Positions 34,727 through 46,700 of a DNA stretch of 64,000 bases are shown here, piece by piece; position 1 is the first letter of the stretch; the number at the start of each line of letters is the position of its first letter. The stretch is from contig JAKCWG010000942.1 of assembly GCA_021464415.1 (NCBI GenBank), positions 1 to 64,000 on the forward strand, given 5' to 3'. A program made the translations under genes and the position numbers. Source of the stretch: Lonicera japonica (lineage: Eukaryota > Streptophyta > Magnoliopsida > Dipsacales > Caprifoliaceae). The notes under the pieces are model-generated. The model was not told the origin of the DNA and searched no databases. It saw only the letters and a program-made list of their open reading frames with translations.

Positions 34727-35094
34727 CATCAACATGAGGTGCTCTTGGAGAGAGAAAAGCATTAATAGAATAAAAATACTAGATCAAAAAAAAATTGTAT
34801 TGAAGTTACTAAAATCAAAATTGAACTATTCATTTGATACATATTAAATGAATTTAACAATTACATTTATCTATTTATTTAAATATAATTATATTAGCAT
34901 TCCATAAAATCATCAACATGAGGTGCCGCTGGAGAGAGAAAAGCATTAATATAATAAAAATACTAGATCAAAAATAAATTGTATTGAAGTTACTAAAATT
35001 ATAATTGGACTATTCGTTTGATACATATTAAATGAATTTAACAATTACATTTATTTATTTATTTAAAGATAATGAAATTATCACTCCGTAAAAA
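34727..35094 (+). repeat. 184-bp tandem duplication
   Basis: CATCAACATGAGGTGC... at 34727-34910 is repeated at 34911-35094 with moderate divergence. Only copy 1 of the modular repeat has the doubling. Confidence 0.88.
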
Positions 35095-35403
35095 TACTCT
35101 AATACTCTAAAATAATCTTTAGTGACACTTTATATGAATATTTTAAAACACCATTTTGCAATAAAAACAATTTTAAAGTATTATTATACTTTTTGTAACG
35201 TGCTAATATCAATACATTTTATTTAACTTTATTAAATATAAAATATAAATTATAGGGTAATGATATCAGCAGTACATAAATGTATTCTAATATTCCAAAA
35301 TTATCTTTAGTGACATTTGATGTAGATCTTTTATGATACTTTAATAACTAAAGATAATTTATAATGTTAGAATACTTTTTGTGCACCACTAATATTATTA
35401 TCT
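35068..35403. mobile_element. Pair of palindromic MITEs in module F, copy 1
   Basis: Two inverted-repeat units (35068-35215 and 35256-35403), each starting like GGTAATGATATTAGCA and ending with its complement, with a central TTATCTTTAGTGAC stretch mirrored in the second half. The same pair recurs at 38484-38632/38670-38817, 46081-46232/46271-46418, 53745-53894/53971-54066 (short) and 58292-58435/58483-58636. Only the first unit is complete at 44271-44420. Confidence 0.8.
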
Positions 35404-35425
35404 TATAAATTATAAAGTAATATGA

Positions 35426-35617
35426 TCATTCATGTGATTTTTTATTTTATAAATTCCTTCATTTAATACAAAATATAAAAATACAACGCCATATGAAAAA
35501 AATGAATTTGATGAGATCTGTAACCATGATTTTGTAAGGTGGCAAGAGATTTTCGTTAATCAATTTAACTATTTAAAGAGTACATAGAAAAAAGAGAAAA
35601 CAAATGAATTAAAAGTA
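35426..35617 (+). repeat. Modular repeat copy 2, module A (left of MULE-like insertion)
   Basis: Matches 42290-42450. It ends with the 9-bp target sequence TTAAAAGTA at 35609-35617 and resumes at 37051. Confidence 0.82.
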
Positions 35618-35892
35618 GAGATAATGGGTTATAAGGTCTCGCTCCGTAATGTGTTATAACTCTAAGGACGGATTCATGTTTAATAAAGAGAAGTAGTACT
35701 AATTTCATAATTTGGTTTTACAATAAGGACACTTTTCATAATATTAATTTATTTTAAGGAAAATGATAAATGTTGATGGACAAAACTACCCTACTATATC
35801 ATTTATTCTAATTATACAAAAGACATATTATTCTCTCTTACATACACATAGTTTAGAGAGAGAAAACAAAAAATAAGAGAAAAGAGAAGTTG

Positions 35893-36045
35893 TCTCACCA
35901 CCACTACCACTACCACCACCACCACCACCACCACCACCTTACTCTTCGATCGTATCTCCGAGAGGATCATCGTTCTCATCATCATCGTTCTCATCATCAT
36001 CATCATCATCGTCATCTTCTTCTTCTTCTTCTTCTTCTTTTTTTC
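35893..36045. repeat. (CCA)n, (CAT)n and (CTT)n microsatellites
   Basis: Three successive triplet tracts. They create artificial long frames (poly-Val, poly-Asp/Glu) that should not be taken for genes. Confidence 0.95.
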
Positions 36046-36347
36046 TAGATCTGCAATCGTAAAACATATATAATTTTTGATCGAACCGTTGGATTTGGCT
36101 GATTTTTGGATATGTTGTTCGGAAGACAAAGTTACTATCATTGCGCGAAAAATTAAGACGATCAAAAGTCGTTTTGCTATCGAAATCGATCAATTTTAAC
36201 AGCCCAGCGGGATTTGAAAAAAAAATATGATTGTAACTCTTTTTTTTTTATTTTTTTACGAACCCTACGTCGATCCATATCTATATACATATAAATAAAT
36301 TGAGTGGATGTTGATCTCATCAATTTTGTTGTTCTCTATTTTGTAAT

Positions 36348-36897
36348 GGTGCTAAAATTATTTTAGCACCTTATGATTTGTTGTTCAAGTGATGTTATCT
36401 TATGGTTGTTGTTCAGAAGGTGCTAAATGCATTTAGCACCTTCTGGTTGTTGTCTAGATGGTGCTAAATGCATGTAGCACCATTTGGTTACTGTCCAGAG
36501 GGTGCTAAATGCATTTAGCACCTTCTGGTTATGGTGCTTAATGTATTTAGCACCTTCTGGTTGCTGTCCAGAGGGTGCTAAATGCATTTAGCACCTTTTG
36601 GTTGTGGCGCTAAATGCATTTAGCACCTTATCGTTGCTGTCTAGCGGGTGCTAAATGCATTTAGAACCTTCTGGTTGTGGTGCTAAATGCATTTAGCATC
36701 CTCTAGTTGCTGTCCAGGGGGTGCTAAATGCATTTAGCACTTTCTGGTTGCTGTCCAGCGGGTGCTAAATGTATTTAGTACCTTCTAGTTGTAGTGCTAA
36801 ACGCATTTAGCACCTTCTGGTACCTTTTGGTTGTAGTGCTAAATGCATTTAGCACCCTCTGGTTGCTGTGCAGGAGGTGCTAAATGCATTTAGCACC
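36348..36897. repeat. Tandem array of 14 palindromes with 41/32-bp spacing
   Basis: The 22-bp palindrome with core GTGCTAAATGCATTTAGCAC starts at 36348, 36419, 36460, 36501, 36533, 36574, 36606, 36647, 36679, 36720, 36761, 36793, 36835 and 36876. Steps after the first are 41, 41, 32, 41, 32, 41, 32, 41, 41, 32, 42 and 41 bp. Spacers are a 10-mer like TTCTGGTTAT or a 19-mer like TTCTGGTTGCTGTCCAGAG. About half of the palindromes are perfect. Confidence 0.97.
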
Positions 36898-37050
36898 TTC
36901 TGGTTGCTGTTGGTGTTATAATGAGACGATATTATAAGGAAGGGGTATTAGTGTCTTTTTTGTATAGTGTCCTTAATTTACACAGCTAATTTTTAAATGT
37001 CCTTTATAATTATATTATTATTATAACGAGCCCTTATACCTAATTGCCTC

Positions 37051-39232
37051 TTAAAAGTATTGTATATGTTTTGTTATCTATCAATAATGGGATAAAATAA
37101 TATTACGAAGGTGGTATTGTTTTCTCCGATTTTTGTGGACTAAAATAGATTATCGGGATAATCAATATGCCCATCATTTTCAATCATAAATATAATTAAT
37201 TAATGATACATAAGTGGTCAAAAAAGAGGGGCTAGGGGCAAAAAATAGAGAAGGCCCGAGGTTTTAAAAGCAGTGACAAAAGGGCCCATAAGAGAGGAAC
37301 TCTTTTTATTTGATCCCACGCATTATAAATTTTACATTTGTGGATTTTATGGCATCAAGTAAGATTTTTACATGTGAATTTTTATTATTATTTTTATATG
37401 TAGAAATATTTACTTAAATTTCGTACATAAGTTACATTATACCTAATATATAAATAGTTATAAAAAAATTCTATTAGAGCATATTTTTCATTTTATAGAG
37501 ATATTAAAAAGTGAGGCTTATTTGAAAAAATTTTAAGCAAAAGAATAGGGGAATATTATTTTTGTAAATTAAGATCCTATATTTAACCAAATTCTAAAAT
37601 GAGTACAAAGTTAATTTGTAATAAATTTTTAAACTGTACGGAGTATTTTTTTTATGGAATCGTGCAAAATTAAGTTTGTACTACATATTTTTTAGTATAT
37701 TATTATAAATAAGTGTTTAATTGATAGTGCTTTAGAATAATTTCAACAAGTTATATATTTAAAACTCATTTATTAATAAAATACACATAATATTTTTTTT
37801 GGAGTTATGTAAAGCCAAGTTTGCACCCTTTGTTTTCTAAAATATTACTATGTATTTAGATTTATTTGACATTATTTTAGAGTTTTACGAGAGAAACATA
37901 AGATTATACTTGTTAGAAAATATAAATACATGCAAAACAAATTTGCATTAAATTTTTTAGGTTGCAAAGTTAAGTTTGCGCAAAATACAATTTTAGTCAA
38001 AATCATCATGTCAAAACACAATTAATAAACATGCCCTTATTTTATAAAAATAATACAAACTAAGCCCTTTATTTCCAAAAATTATTATTTGTAAGATTTT
38101 TTTGTAAAAGATATTGTCACACAAGACTTTTTATCTATTCTCAATTATTTTATAATATATAAATTTGATTAGATAAAAATCTCTATCGGAGAAGAGACCC
38201 ACAAAGGCACAAAGAGTGGACTAGATAATGATTATTTGAATGTGGTGGAAAAGGAGTTAGGAGAATAAGAGGATGGCAATTCAACCTTATCATCAACATG
38301 AGGTGCCACTGGAGAGAGAAAAGTATTAATAGAATAAAAATACTAAATTGAAAATAAATTGTATTCTTAATTATTGGTTATATTGAAGTTAATGTTTTGT
38401 AAGAATTATTAAAATCAAAATTGAACTATTAATTTAATACAAATAAAATGAATTTAATAATTACATTTATCTATTTATTTAAGCGTAATGAGATTAGCAT
38501 TTCACAAAAGTATTCAAGCACTCCAAAATTATTTTTATTGGCACTTTATATAAATATTTTGGGACAATTTTTTGCAGCAAAAATATTTTTAAAGGATTAT
38601 TATACTTTTTGTAACATGCTAATATCATTACCTTTTATTTAACTTTATAATGTATGAAGTAAAATTATAGGGTAATAATATTAGCGATTTACAAAGGTAT
38701 TCTAGCATTCTAGAATTATCTTTAGTGACACTTTATATAAATATTTTAATATACTTTAATTACTAAAAATAATTTTAAAATATTAAAATACTTTTATACA
38801 ATACTAATATTATTGTCTTATAAATTATGCATAGGAAAAAGAATATAGTCTAGAGAGTTGAGCCTAAACCATTTGGATCATTGTTCTACGCAAGGGACCC
38901 ATCACAAATCAATAATACATATGGGAAAAATATAAAAAAAATCTTAAAGTATAATTTTACGTGTAATATTTTTCCTAATGTTTTAATTTTCTCAATTTAA
39001 CTCTTGAAGTATATTAAGTGAAGCGAAATAAACCCTGGCACTAACACCGCTACTTATTTTATCCAATTCTTTTTACAATTAATTTTAAAATATTAAAATA
39101 CTTTTATACAATACTAATATTATTATCTTATAAATTATCCATAGGAAAAAGAAAATAGTCTAGAGAGTTGAGCCTAAACCATTTGGATCATTGTTCTACG
39201 CAAGGGACCCATCACAAATCAATAATACATAT
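37051..39232 (+). repeat. Modular repeat copy 2, modules A (end), D, E, F, G
   Basis: Collinear with the other copies: A to about 37150, D 37310-37500, E 37500-38090, F 38220-38830 and G from 38829. Module C and its SINE-like segment are missing here. Confidence 0.78.
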
Positions 39233-39390
39233 GGGAAAAATACAAAAAAAATCTTAAAGTATAACCTTACGTGCAATGTTTTTTCTAATGTTTCAATTTT
39301 CTCAATTTAACCCTTGAAGTACATTAAGTGAAGCGAAATGAACCCTGGCACTAACACCGCTACTTATTTTATCCAATTTTTTTTACAATT
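38771..39390 (+). repeat. 310-bp tandem duplication
   Basis: 38771-39080 and 39081-39390 are direct copies of equal length with scattered differences. The unit spans the end of module F, module G and the first 158 bp of the long-TIR element, so duplication happened after that element had inserted. Confidence 0.93.
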
Positions 39391-40875
39391 AACCCCCTAA
39401 ACTTTTAAAATTGACACTAAACCCCTTTAATGTATATTTTGTAAACACTTAACCTCATTTTTATTAATCTTTGTTACCACCTTCTTCAACCCACCTCCGC
39501 CTACCTTACCCATAGGTATTATTAATGTAAATATGTGTGTTTTGATTTATCACGAGATGTCTTAAAATTACATTAAATTTGTAATTAATTTTTATTTGGA
39601 GATTGAGTCTACCTTTAATTATAATAATTTTGTAACTACTAAAATTTGAGCTCAAAATGTTCATGAATTATTCATTCTAATGATAAACAAATTCAAGTCT
39701 CACATGAAACAAGAGAGTGTTTAAGTTATTTTGTTAAATTCAAACATGCATACTAATATTAGTGAGATTTTACCTTTCTCCCACCACTGCTCCAAAGGGA
39801 AAAAAGGACTCGAGATCTCCTCTCTAATTAACATGGTGTGTTTAATATTTTTAAGACCATCTCTAGCAGCTATATAAAAATGGCTCAATTCATTTTTTTA
39901 AATATATAACTATTATTAAAATATGTATTTTATATTACAAAATATTATATTTTAAAATTTTATAAAAAAAAAATTAAGTGACAAAACTAATGTGATTGTA
40001 AATTTGATGTATATTTTACACAAAAATCAATTGTACAGAACCATTTAATATTATTTTATTTTGACAAAAGGAGTTTAGGAGGTTTTTTTTTTTTTTTTTA
40101 ATTAAAGGAAGTCTAAGTCTCTCCCTTAATCCTACAAATAAAGAAAAATCCTCGCCTCCCACCCCATGAGTCGAACCCTTGACCTCAAGGTAAGGGTGGA
40201 GGTTACCTACCAAAAGTAGTGTAGGAGTTTCTCAAGTACTAATCTAGTAGAAAAATTGCACACTTTAGATGTGGTGGGAGCATTAGTCAAAATCCCATTG
40301 ATTTAATGCAGTAGTTTTGAAGCAAAATTTTTAAACCCAACTAATTAGCAGCAGTGGAATTTTCTATTAACCCCGATATTTATTATTATTGGAGTAGTAA
40401 ATATACATAACTCCCGAGGGCATTTTTGACAATAAAAAAAATTCCTACGCAGAATAATAAATAGTAAATATAATATGTTGTACGTATATATTTGTGAATT
40501 TATATATAAAGATATCATATCAATAATGACAAATGGTTATTATGTTGGTATGATTTTAAATGATAATTATTAGAGCGCTTGTGTTTGGGATTGGGGGGAG
40601 AGATAGAAGGTGGATGAAGGTTGGTTGAAGAAGATGGTGATAAAGATTAATAAAAATGGGGTCAAGTGTTAACAAAATATAAATTAAGGGGGTTTAGTGT
40701 CAATTTTAAAAGTTTAGGGGGTTAAATGTAAAAAAATTGGATGGAATAAGTAACGGTGTTACACCATAGTTCATTTTGCGCCACTTAATGTACTTTAGGG
40801 GTTAAATTGAGAAAATTAAAACATCAGGGAAAACATTGCACGTAAGGTCATACTTCAGGTTTTTTTTTTTTTCCC
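39233..40875. mobile_element. Long-TIR DNA transposon, non-autonomous
   Basis: 1643 bp with inverted arms of about 270 bp. The left arm starts GGGAAAAATACAAAAAAAATC and runs to about 39505; the right arm (about 40605-40875) is its complement, ending TTTTTTCCC. It sits in module G, with TACATAT before and TATATAT after (possible 7-bp target duplication, one mismatch). The class is uncertain; long arms suggest a MULE-type element. No transposase. The interior includes a SINE-like insertion on the minus strand. Confidence 0.8.
40078..40240 (-). repeat. SINE-like tRNA-derived element
   Basis: The minus strand shows an A-box-like GGTAGGTAACCTCC region, a B box GGTTCGACTCATG and a purine-rich middle. 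It ends in an A-run (T18 on the plus strand at about 40082-40099). A related sequence lies at 60605-60725 on the plus strand (GGTTAGCCTAGTGGTAAAT, GGATTCGACTCA). Confidence 0.65.
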
Positions 40876-41730
40876 TATATATCATCTTCTTTTAATTGAA
40901 TGCGTGCTTGACTTGAGCCTCAGCCTATGGGTAATTTGTATTTAGGTACCAAAATTTTAGCTTAACTAGATCTTGACCTCAAAATTTTTTGTTTTTGTTC
41001 TCAACTGGGTGTCCGGGTTAGGTTTTGCGCACCGCAACTAATCCTCGCTCGCGGTGCGTGGCTGCAGCTGGCCAAGCATTACTTTAACAATCAAAAATAT
41101 TTGGTAACACTTCCACTTTCATTTTGTCATTCGCAACTTAATAAAATATTTGTTATTTGATTCTTAAAGGCCGAGTATAAGACTATATACTCAGTCTTTC
41201 ACAATCAAATGACGTATACCTTTCTCAGTTGTGAAAGATCGAATGAAAGTGCAAGTGTTACCAAGTGATTTTTGGAGTGCCAACATCACCACCATTTTTT
41301 TACCTATTAATATTTTTGTACCCACTTCCAATTTTTTGGGTATTTTAATACCCATTTTTCACTTTTCATCAATAGACTGTGAAATGCCTTATAAAATGAC
41401 TAAAATGCCCTTTTGAATTCTCTTCCATTTTGGTTGCTAGAGATAAACATAATATAGCCAACAAATGCATCATCCAATTTTTGCAATCTTGTGTAATAGG
41501 TGTTCGTAAATGCACCCACAAAATCAGTTTTTCCATCCCATGCGAATAATTTCTTGTCATTCCATCAATTCTTTAAAAAATCTTACACTTCACCTTAGTG
41601 GTTGGTTGAGTTTATTAAAAAAATGTAAAGATAATAAAGTTTCGTCGCTAAAAGTAAAAATATTAAATAATATTAATTTTTTCATCAGTATAAGACATAA
41701 TTAAATAAATTTTGCTAAGCCTATATAATA
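40876..41730 (+). repeat. Modular repeat copy 2, modules G (end) and H
   Basis: Resumes as ATATCATCTTCTTTTAATTG after the long-TIR element. H (about 41280-41720) matches 54350-54750 and part of 58960-59180. Between them, 40960-41230 is unique to this copy. Confidence 0.7.
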
Positions 41731-42197
41731 TAATTTACTACTTAAGAAAAGAAAAAAAGCCGAAAAGTAATACATCAATATAAACTACAGAAGCCAATTG
41801 ACTTCAAAAAGTTGAGAACTCTTCGGCTTGCTTGAGCATTATTTATGCTTCTTCCTCGGAAATATGCTCAACAAAGTAGATATTGAATGTTTAAGTGAGA
41901 TCGTCGTGGCAAGTATGCAATTTTTTGCACCAAGTCCAAAAGCGACAAATGGAGCATGACTTCTTTCTTCTCTTCCTCTTACATTTTGTGTTAGTTGGAT
42001 AAGAACTATGGGGGATCGGATAGAATAAGGACAAGTTGGATAAGAATTAAATAAACTCTACATTTAATGTAGTCAGATATAATACAGTACAACTTGAATT
42101 TAGATTAAAACATACACGTAATTTTAGTTTTTGTCCACAAAAGTAAAAAGGAAATTTTTTTCAAAATTTCAAAACTAGGCTTCATATATTATATTTT
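41731..42197. other. No gene seen
   Basis: AT-rich spacer between copy 2 and copy 3. No convincing motif. Confidence 0.5.
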
Positions 42198-44524
42198 AAT
42201 AAGCACTTGATTTTAGTTATTTTACAAAAATATTACTTTCAAATGTAATGTAATTTTTATTCTGTGTATAAGTTTTAAGTAAAGTTTCATATAAATTCCT
42301 TCATTTAATACAAAATATAAAAATATAACCCCATATGAAAAAATGAATTTGATGAGATTGGTAACCGTGATTTTGCGTGGTAAGAGAATTTCGTTAATCA
42401 ATTTGATTATTTAAAAGACACAAAGAAAATATCGAATAAAAAATATATGAATTAAAAATATTGTATTTGTCTTGTTATTAGTCAACAATTGGATAAAATA
42501 ATACTATAATGGTGGTATTGTTTTATCCTGTTTTTGTGGGAAAAAAGGCACTATCGTGATCATTAATCTCGTTTGCAATTATGTTTAATATTGCACCAAA
42601 CGCATGCGTCCTTTCCAATCACAAATATGATTAATATTTTAATTTTAATCTTGCCCAACAAAGACACCTTATATGAACTAGGAGAGTAGTTTTTAGAGAA
42701 AAAAAAAGGAGGATGAAGAAGGGGGAGCCAAGAGAGCGTCAATGAAAGGCTTGGGACTAGAAAGTAAAATCAAAATAGGGTAGGCCTAAGGTTTTAGAGG
42801 CACTGACAGAAGGGACCACAAGAAAGAAACTCGGCCAAAATGAGCTGGGCCTATTAGGTCACCATGAATAGCAATTTTTATTTTGCCATTATGTTACTAT
42901 GCGTCGAGAAATTTTTATCATCATTTTTATATGGTATTAAATTATATTTTTATTTGATACCATGTATTACAAATTTTACATTAGTGGATTTTATGAAAAA
43001 AAAAATGATGGGGGCAAAATTGGATGAGGCCATGAGGTCTTAATGATAAAACGATATGTGTCCATTTTTATCTATTTAAATCAAATAAAAAAATAAAAAA
43101 GAAATTAATTTTAGATGAAAGTGGACACATGTTTTATCATTGAAGACCCCATAACCCTATCAAATTTTGCCCCCATTAAAAATGGACTCGTGGATTTCAT
43201 GCTATCAAATAAGATTTTTTTATGTCATATAGAAAATTTTTATCACCATATTCACATATAAAAGTACTTATATACATGTATTAGTTACCTTCTACCTAAT
43301 ATATAAATAGTTATAAAAATCTTATTATAGCATATTTTTTCTTTTATCAAGATATTGAAAAATGAGGCTTATTTGAAAAAAAAAATGTAAAAAAAAGAAC
43401 GGGAAATAATATTTTCGTAAATTAAGAGCATATATTTGATTAAACTCCAAAATGAGTGCAAAGTTAACTTTGCAATAAAATTTTTAAACAGTAATTTTTT
43501 ATATTAAAGTACGAAATTAAGTTTGCATTACATGTTTTCTACCATATTATCATAAATAAGTATTTAATTAATAGTTATTTAGGATAATTTCAGCAAATTA
43601 CATATTTAAAACTCATTTATTAATAAAATATACATGATAACTTTTTCAGGCAAACATAAGAGTATACTTGTTAAAAAAATATAAACACATCATGTAAAAC
43701 ATAAGAATATATACTTGTCAAAAAATATAAACATATCATGCAAAACAGATTTGCATTAAATTTATTAGATTGCAAAGCCAAGTTTGGACAAAATACAATT
43801 TTAGTCAAAACCCTCATTTTAAAACACAATTAATAAATAGACCCTTATTTTAAAAAAATAATAAAACTTTGCCTTTATTTCTAAAAAATATTATTCTCTT
43901 AATTTTTTTGTAAAAAATATTATAACAGAAGATCTTTTATCTTTTTTCAATTCTTTTATAATATACAAGTTTGTTTATATAAAAATAACTATCGGAGAAT
44001 ATAACAACAACGAGTGACTATGATTAATTGAGTGTTGGAAAGATAGGGGATGATATAACATGATGACAATTCAACCTTATCATCAACATGAGTGCCGCTG
44101 GAGAGTGAAAAGCATTAATAGAATAAAAATACCAAATTGAAAATAAATTTTATTTTTAACTATTGATTGTATTAAAATTAATGCTTTGTAAGAATTATTA
44201 CAATTGAATTGAACTATTAATTTGATATAGATAAAATAAATTTAACAATTATATTTATCTATTTATTTAAGGGTAATAATATTAGCACTTTATAAAAGTA
44301 TTCTAACACTCCAAAATTATCTTTAATGATACTTTATATAAATATTTTGAAACACTTTTTTGCAACAAAAATGATTTTAAAGTATAATTATACTTTTTGT
44401 AATGTACTAATATCATTATCTTTTATTTAACTTTGTAAAGTATAAATATAAATTATAGAGTAATGAGATTAGCTGTACACAAAGGTATTCTGACACTCCA
44501 AAACTATCTTTAGTGACACTTAAA
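42198..44524 (+). repeat. Modular repeat copy 3
   Basis: The least interrupted example of modules A (42198-42540), B (to 42775), the end of C, D, E (43360-43970) and F (44050-44524). It shows which segments are insertions in the other copies. It ends abruptly within the second palindromic MITE, where module C of copy 4 begins. Confidence 0.8.
42996..43189. mobile_element. Small fold-back MITE in module D
   Basis: Inverted arms (TGGGGGCAAAATT... and ...AAATTTTGCCCCCA) surround an AT-rich centre. Directly flanking 12-bp repeats GTGGATTTTATG (42984-42995) and GTGGATTTCATG (43190-43201) are likely the target duplication plus one mutation. Other copies of module D lack the insertion. Confidence 0.78.
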
Positions 44525-46700
44525 TGCTCATCGTCATCACAAGATGATTGAAAAATAAAATCTTTGAAATAACTCCAATATTTTGCCTCAACAGTAAAGG
44601 CATACTTGGGATCATGTGATTAGATATACGATCTCAAGTTTAATTTTCTACTGTATCAAGATTCTTCGAGTCACTGGAGTGTCTCTCGGCATATAAGCGC
44701 CATAATTTTGTGAAATTAATTGGAGTAGCCCAGATAACCACGGATATCCAAAAAAAAAATAACAATGAACTCTTTCTAAATGAGCTGGGCCTATCAAGAC
44801 ATCTTGGATAGCAATTTCTATTTTTTCATTCTATCGTATGTGTCTAGGAATTTTTATCACCATTTTATTTGATACCGTGTATCAAAAATCTTACATTAGT
44901 GGATTTTACGGTATCAAATTAAATTTTTACATGTCATTTAGGAAATTTTTATCATCATTTTTACATATAGAAATATTAATAAAAATTTCATATATTAGTC
45001 ACATTCTTCTTAACACATAAATTGTTACAAAAAATTCTTTTAGAACATATTTTTTTTTCTTTTTTTTATATATAAATTTTTTTAGATGTAAATGTGAAAG
45101 AGCGGTTCGAGGCCGGGTAGGCATTACTTATCCCCGGAACCGCGAACCAGAACCAGCCAGAACTAGCCCCCGAACCATTAAAATCGGTTCGGGTAGTGCT
45201 CGAAACTGGCGGGTTCGGGTATCCCACGGGTACCCACAAAATTTAATTTAATTTTTTTTTTAAGAAAGGCCACTTTATTTACATGAAGATTACTATATTT
45301 TAACTTGATTTTGAAAATCATTTACTAATTCACCAAATAAACTATCAAGTTTTCAAACAAACCCACCATTCTCAAAATAAATTTTCAAACAAATTCATTA
45401 TTTACCAAATAAACTCTCTACCAAGTCTAAAGTATATAAAATAAACAACCAAAACAAATATATATATATATATATTAAAAATAATTATATATATAATTAA
45501 AATAAGTTTAAAGTATACAAAATAAACAAATCAAAAACACAAATATATATATACTAAAAATAATTATATACATATATTTTAGGGCGGGTCTTCGGGGATG
45601 GGTACTTAGATACCCGGACCCGAACCGGATCCACTTATTTTCTTTCTCTTTTCGCTCCGGATCAGGACCCGAAATGAGCTACTCAAAATAGATCCATTCA
45701 GGTAAAAATTCGCGGATATTCGAACTCGCGGTTATTTTTGCCATCCTTGTGAAAGAGGCACACAAAGAGTGTACCTACGCTATAATTAATTGAGGGTCAG
45801 GCGGAAAAAGTGCTTAAAGAATAAGAGGATGAATGCTCAGCCTTATCATCAACAAGAGCTGGTGCTTGACAGAGAACGCCTTATCATCAACATGAGGTGC
45901 TGCTGGAGAGAGGAAATCATAAGTAGAAAAAATAAATGCTAAAGTAAAAATAAATTTTATTTTTAGCTATTTATTATATTAAAATTATTGTTCTATAATA
46001 ATTATTAAAATCAAAATTAAACTATTAATTTGATACAGATTAAATAAATTTAACAATTATATTTATTAATTTATTTAAAAGTAATAATATTAGCACTTCG
46101 TAAAAATATTCTAATATTCTAAAATTATTTTTAGTGATACTTTATATAGATATTTTAGGATATCTTTTTATCCAAAAAAATAAAAATTTAGAGAATTATT
46201 ATTCTTTTTGTGAATTGATAATATTATTATATTTTATTTAACTTTATAAAGATTAAAATATAAATTATATGGTAATAATATTAGCAGTCTACAAAGGTAT
46301 TTTACTACTTCAAAATTATTTATAATAACATTTTACATATATTTTTTTAACACTTTAATCAGTAAAGATAATTTAAAAATATTAAAATATTTTTTATAAA
46401 GTGTTAATATTATTATCTTGTAAATTATGAAGTAATCTAATCACTCGTGATTTTTTATTTTTTTTTCAATAGACATTATGCTTAGGAAAAAGAATATAGT
46501 CGGAGATATTTTTATTTTTTGAAAGCAACCATTCGGATCACTGTTCTCATTATGGAAAGCATAATCTCATTATTAAATGCAAGGGACCCCTCACAAATCA
46601 ATAATTTATATCATTTTCTTTTAATTGAATGCTTGCTTGACTTGAGTCTAGACCTGCGGATAATTTATATTTTAAATATAGAGGTGTAAATGCCTTGAGT
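44525..46700 (+). repeat. Modular repeat copy 4
   Basis: Module C (44525-44840, with SINE-like part), D (to about 45060), then the end of the E/F linker, F (45760-46440) and G (46470-46700). Interrupted by the hAT-like insertion. Confidence 0.78.
45103..45749. mobile_element. hAT-like element with unequal ends
   Basis: Inserted between identical TGAAAGAG copies (45095-45102 and 45750-45757; one further G upstream also matches), an 8-bp duplication as made by hAT transposases. The right end on the minus strand is CAAGGATGGCAA, a common hAT terminus. The left end (CGGTTCGAGGCC) does not match it. Both outer parts are rich in GGGTTCGGGTA/TACCCGGACCC text, unlike the AT-rich surroundings. No transposase. 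Confidence 0.72.

Larger units (their letters stand above)
32780..35425 (+). repeat. Modular repeat copy 1, modules B to F
   Basis: Continues the order seen at 42540-44524: B (to about 33060), C (33090-33640, containing a SINE-like part), D (to 33900), E (to 34620) and F (to 35425). The match to other copies is interrupted by small indels. No frame longer than 90 codons makes sense. Confidence 0.78.
35618..37050. mobile_element. MULE-like non-autonomous DNA transposon carrying a palindrome array
   Basis: 1433-bp insertion in module A of copy 2. It is flanked by a perfect 9-bp duplication TTAAAAGTA (35609-35617 and 37051-37059), the size made by Mutator-like transposases. Terminal inverted repeats start GAG at both ends and match at 18 of 24 positions (GAGATAATGGGTTATAAGG against GAGGCAATTAGGTATAAGG). 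No transposase. The interior holds a plausible leader-like region, CCA, CAT and CTT microsatellites (35893-36045) and 14 tandem palindromes (36348-36897). The empty site is represented by 30150-30200 and 42440-42490. Confidence 0.85.

Noticed and set aside
35812..36193. Long minus-strand frames of 117 and 84 codons
   Set aside because: They are translations of CCA, CAT and CTT microsatellites (poly-Val, poly-Asp, poly-Glu); no protein-like sequence.
36348..36897. CRISPR-like array
   Set aside because: Regular repeats, but spacers are identical 10- and 19-mers rather than unique, no cas genes, and the host is a plant.
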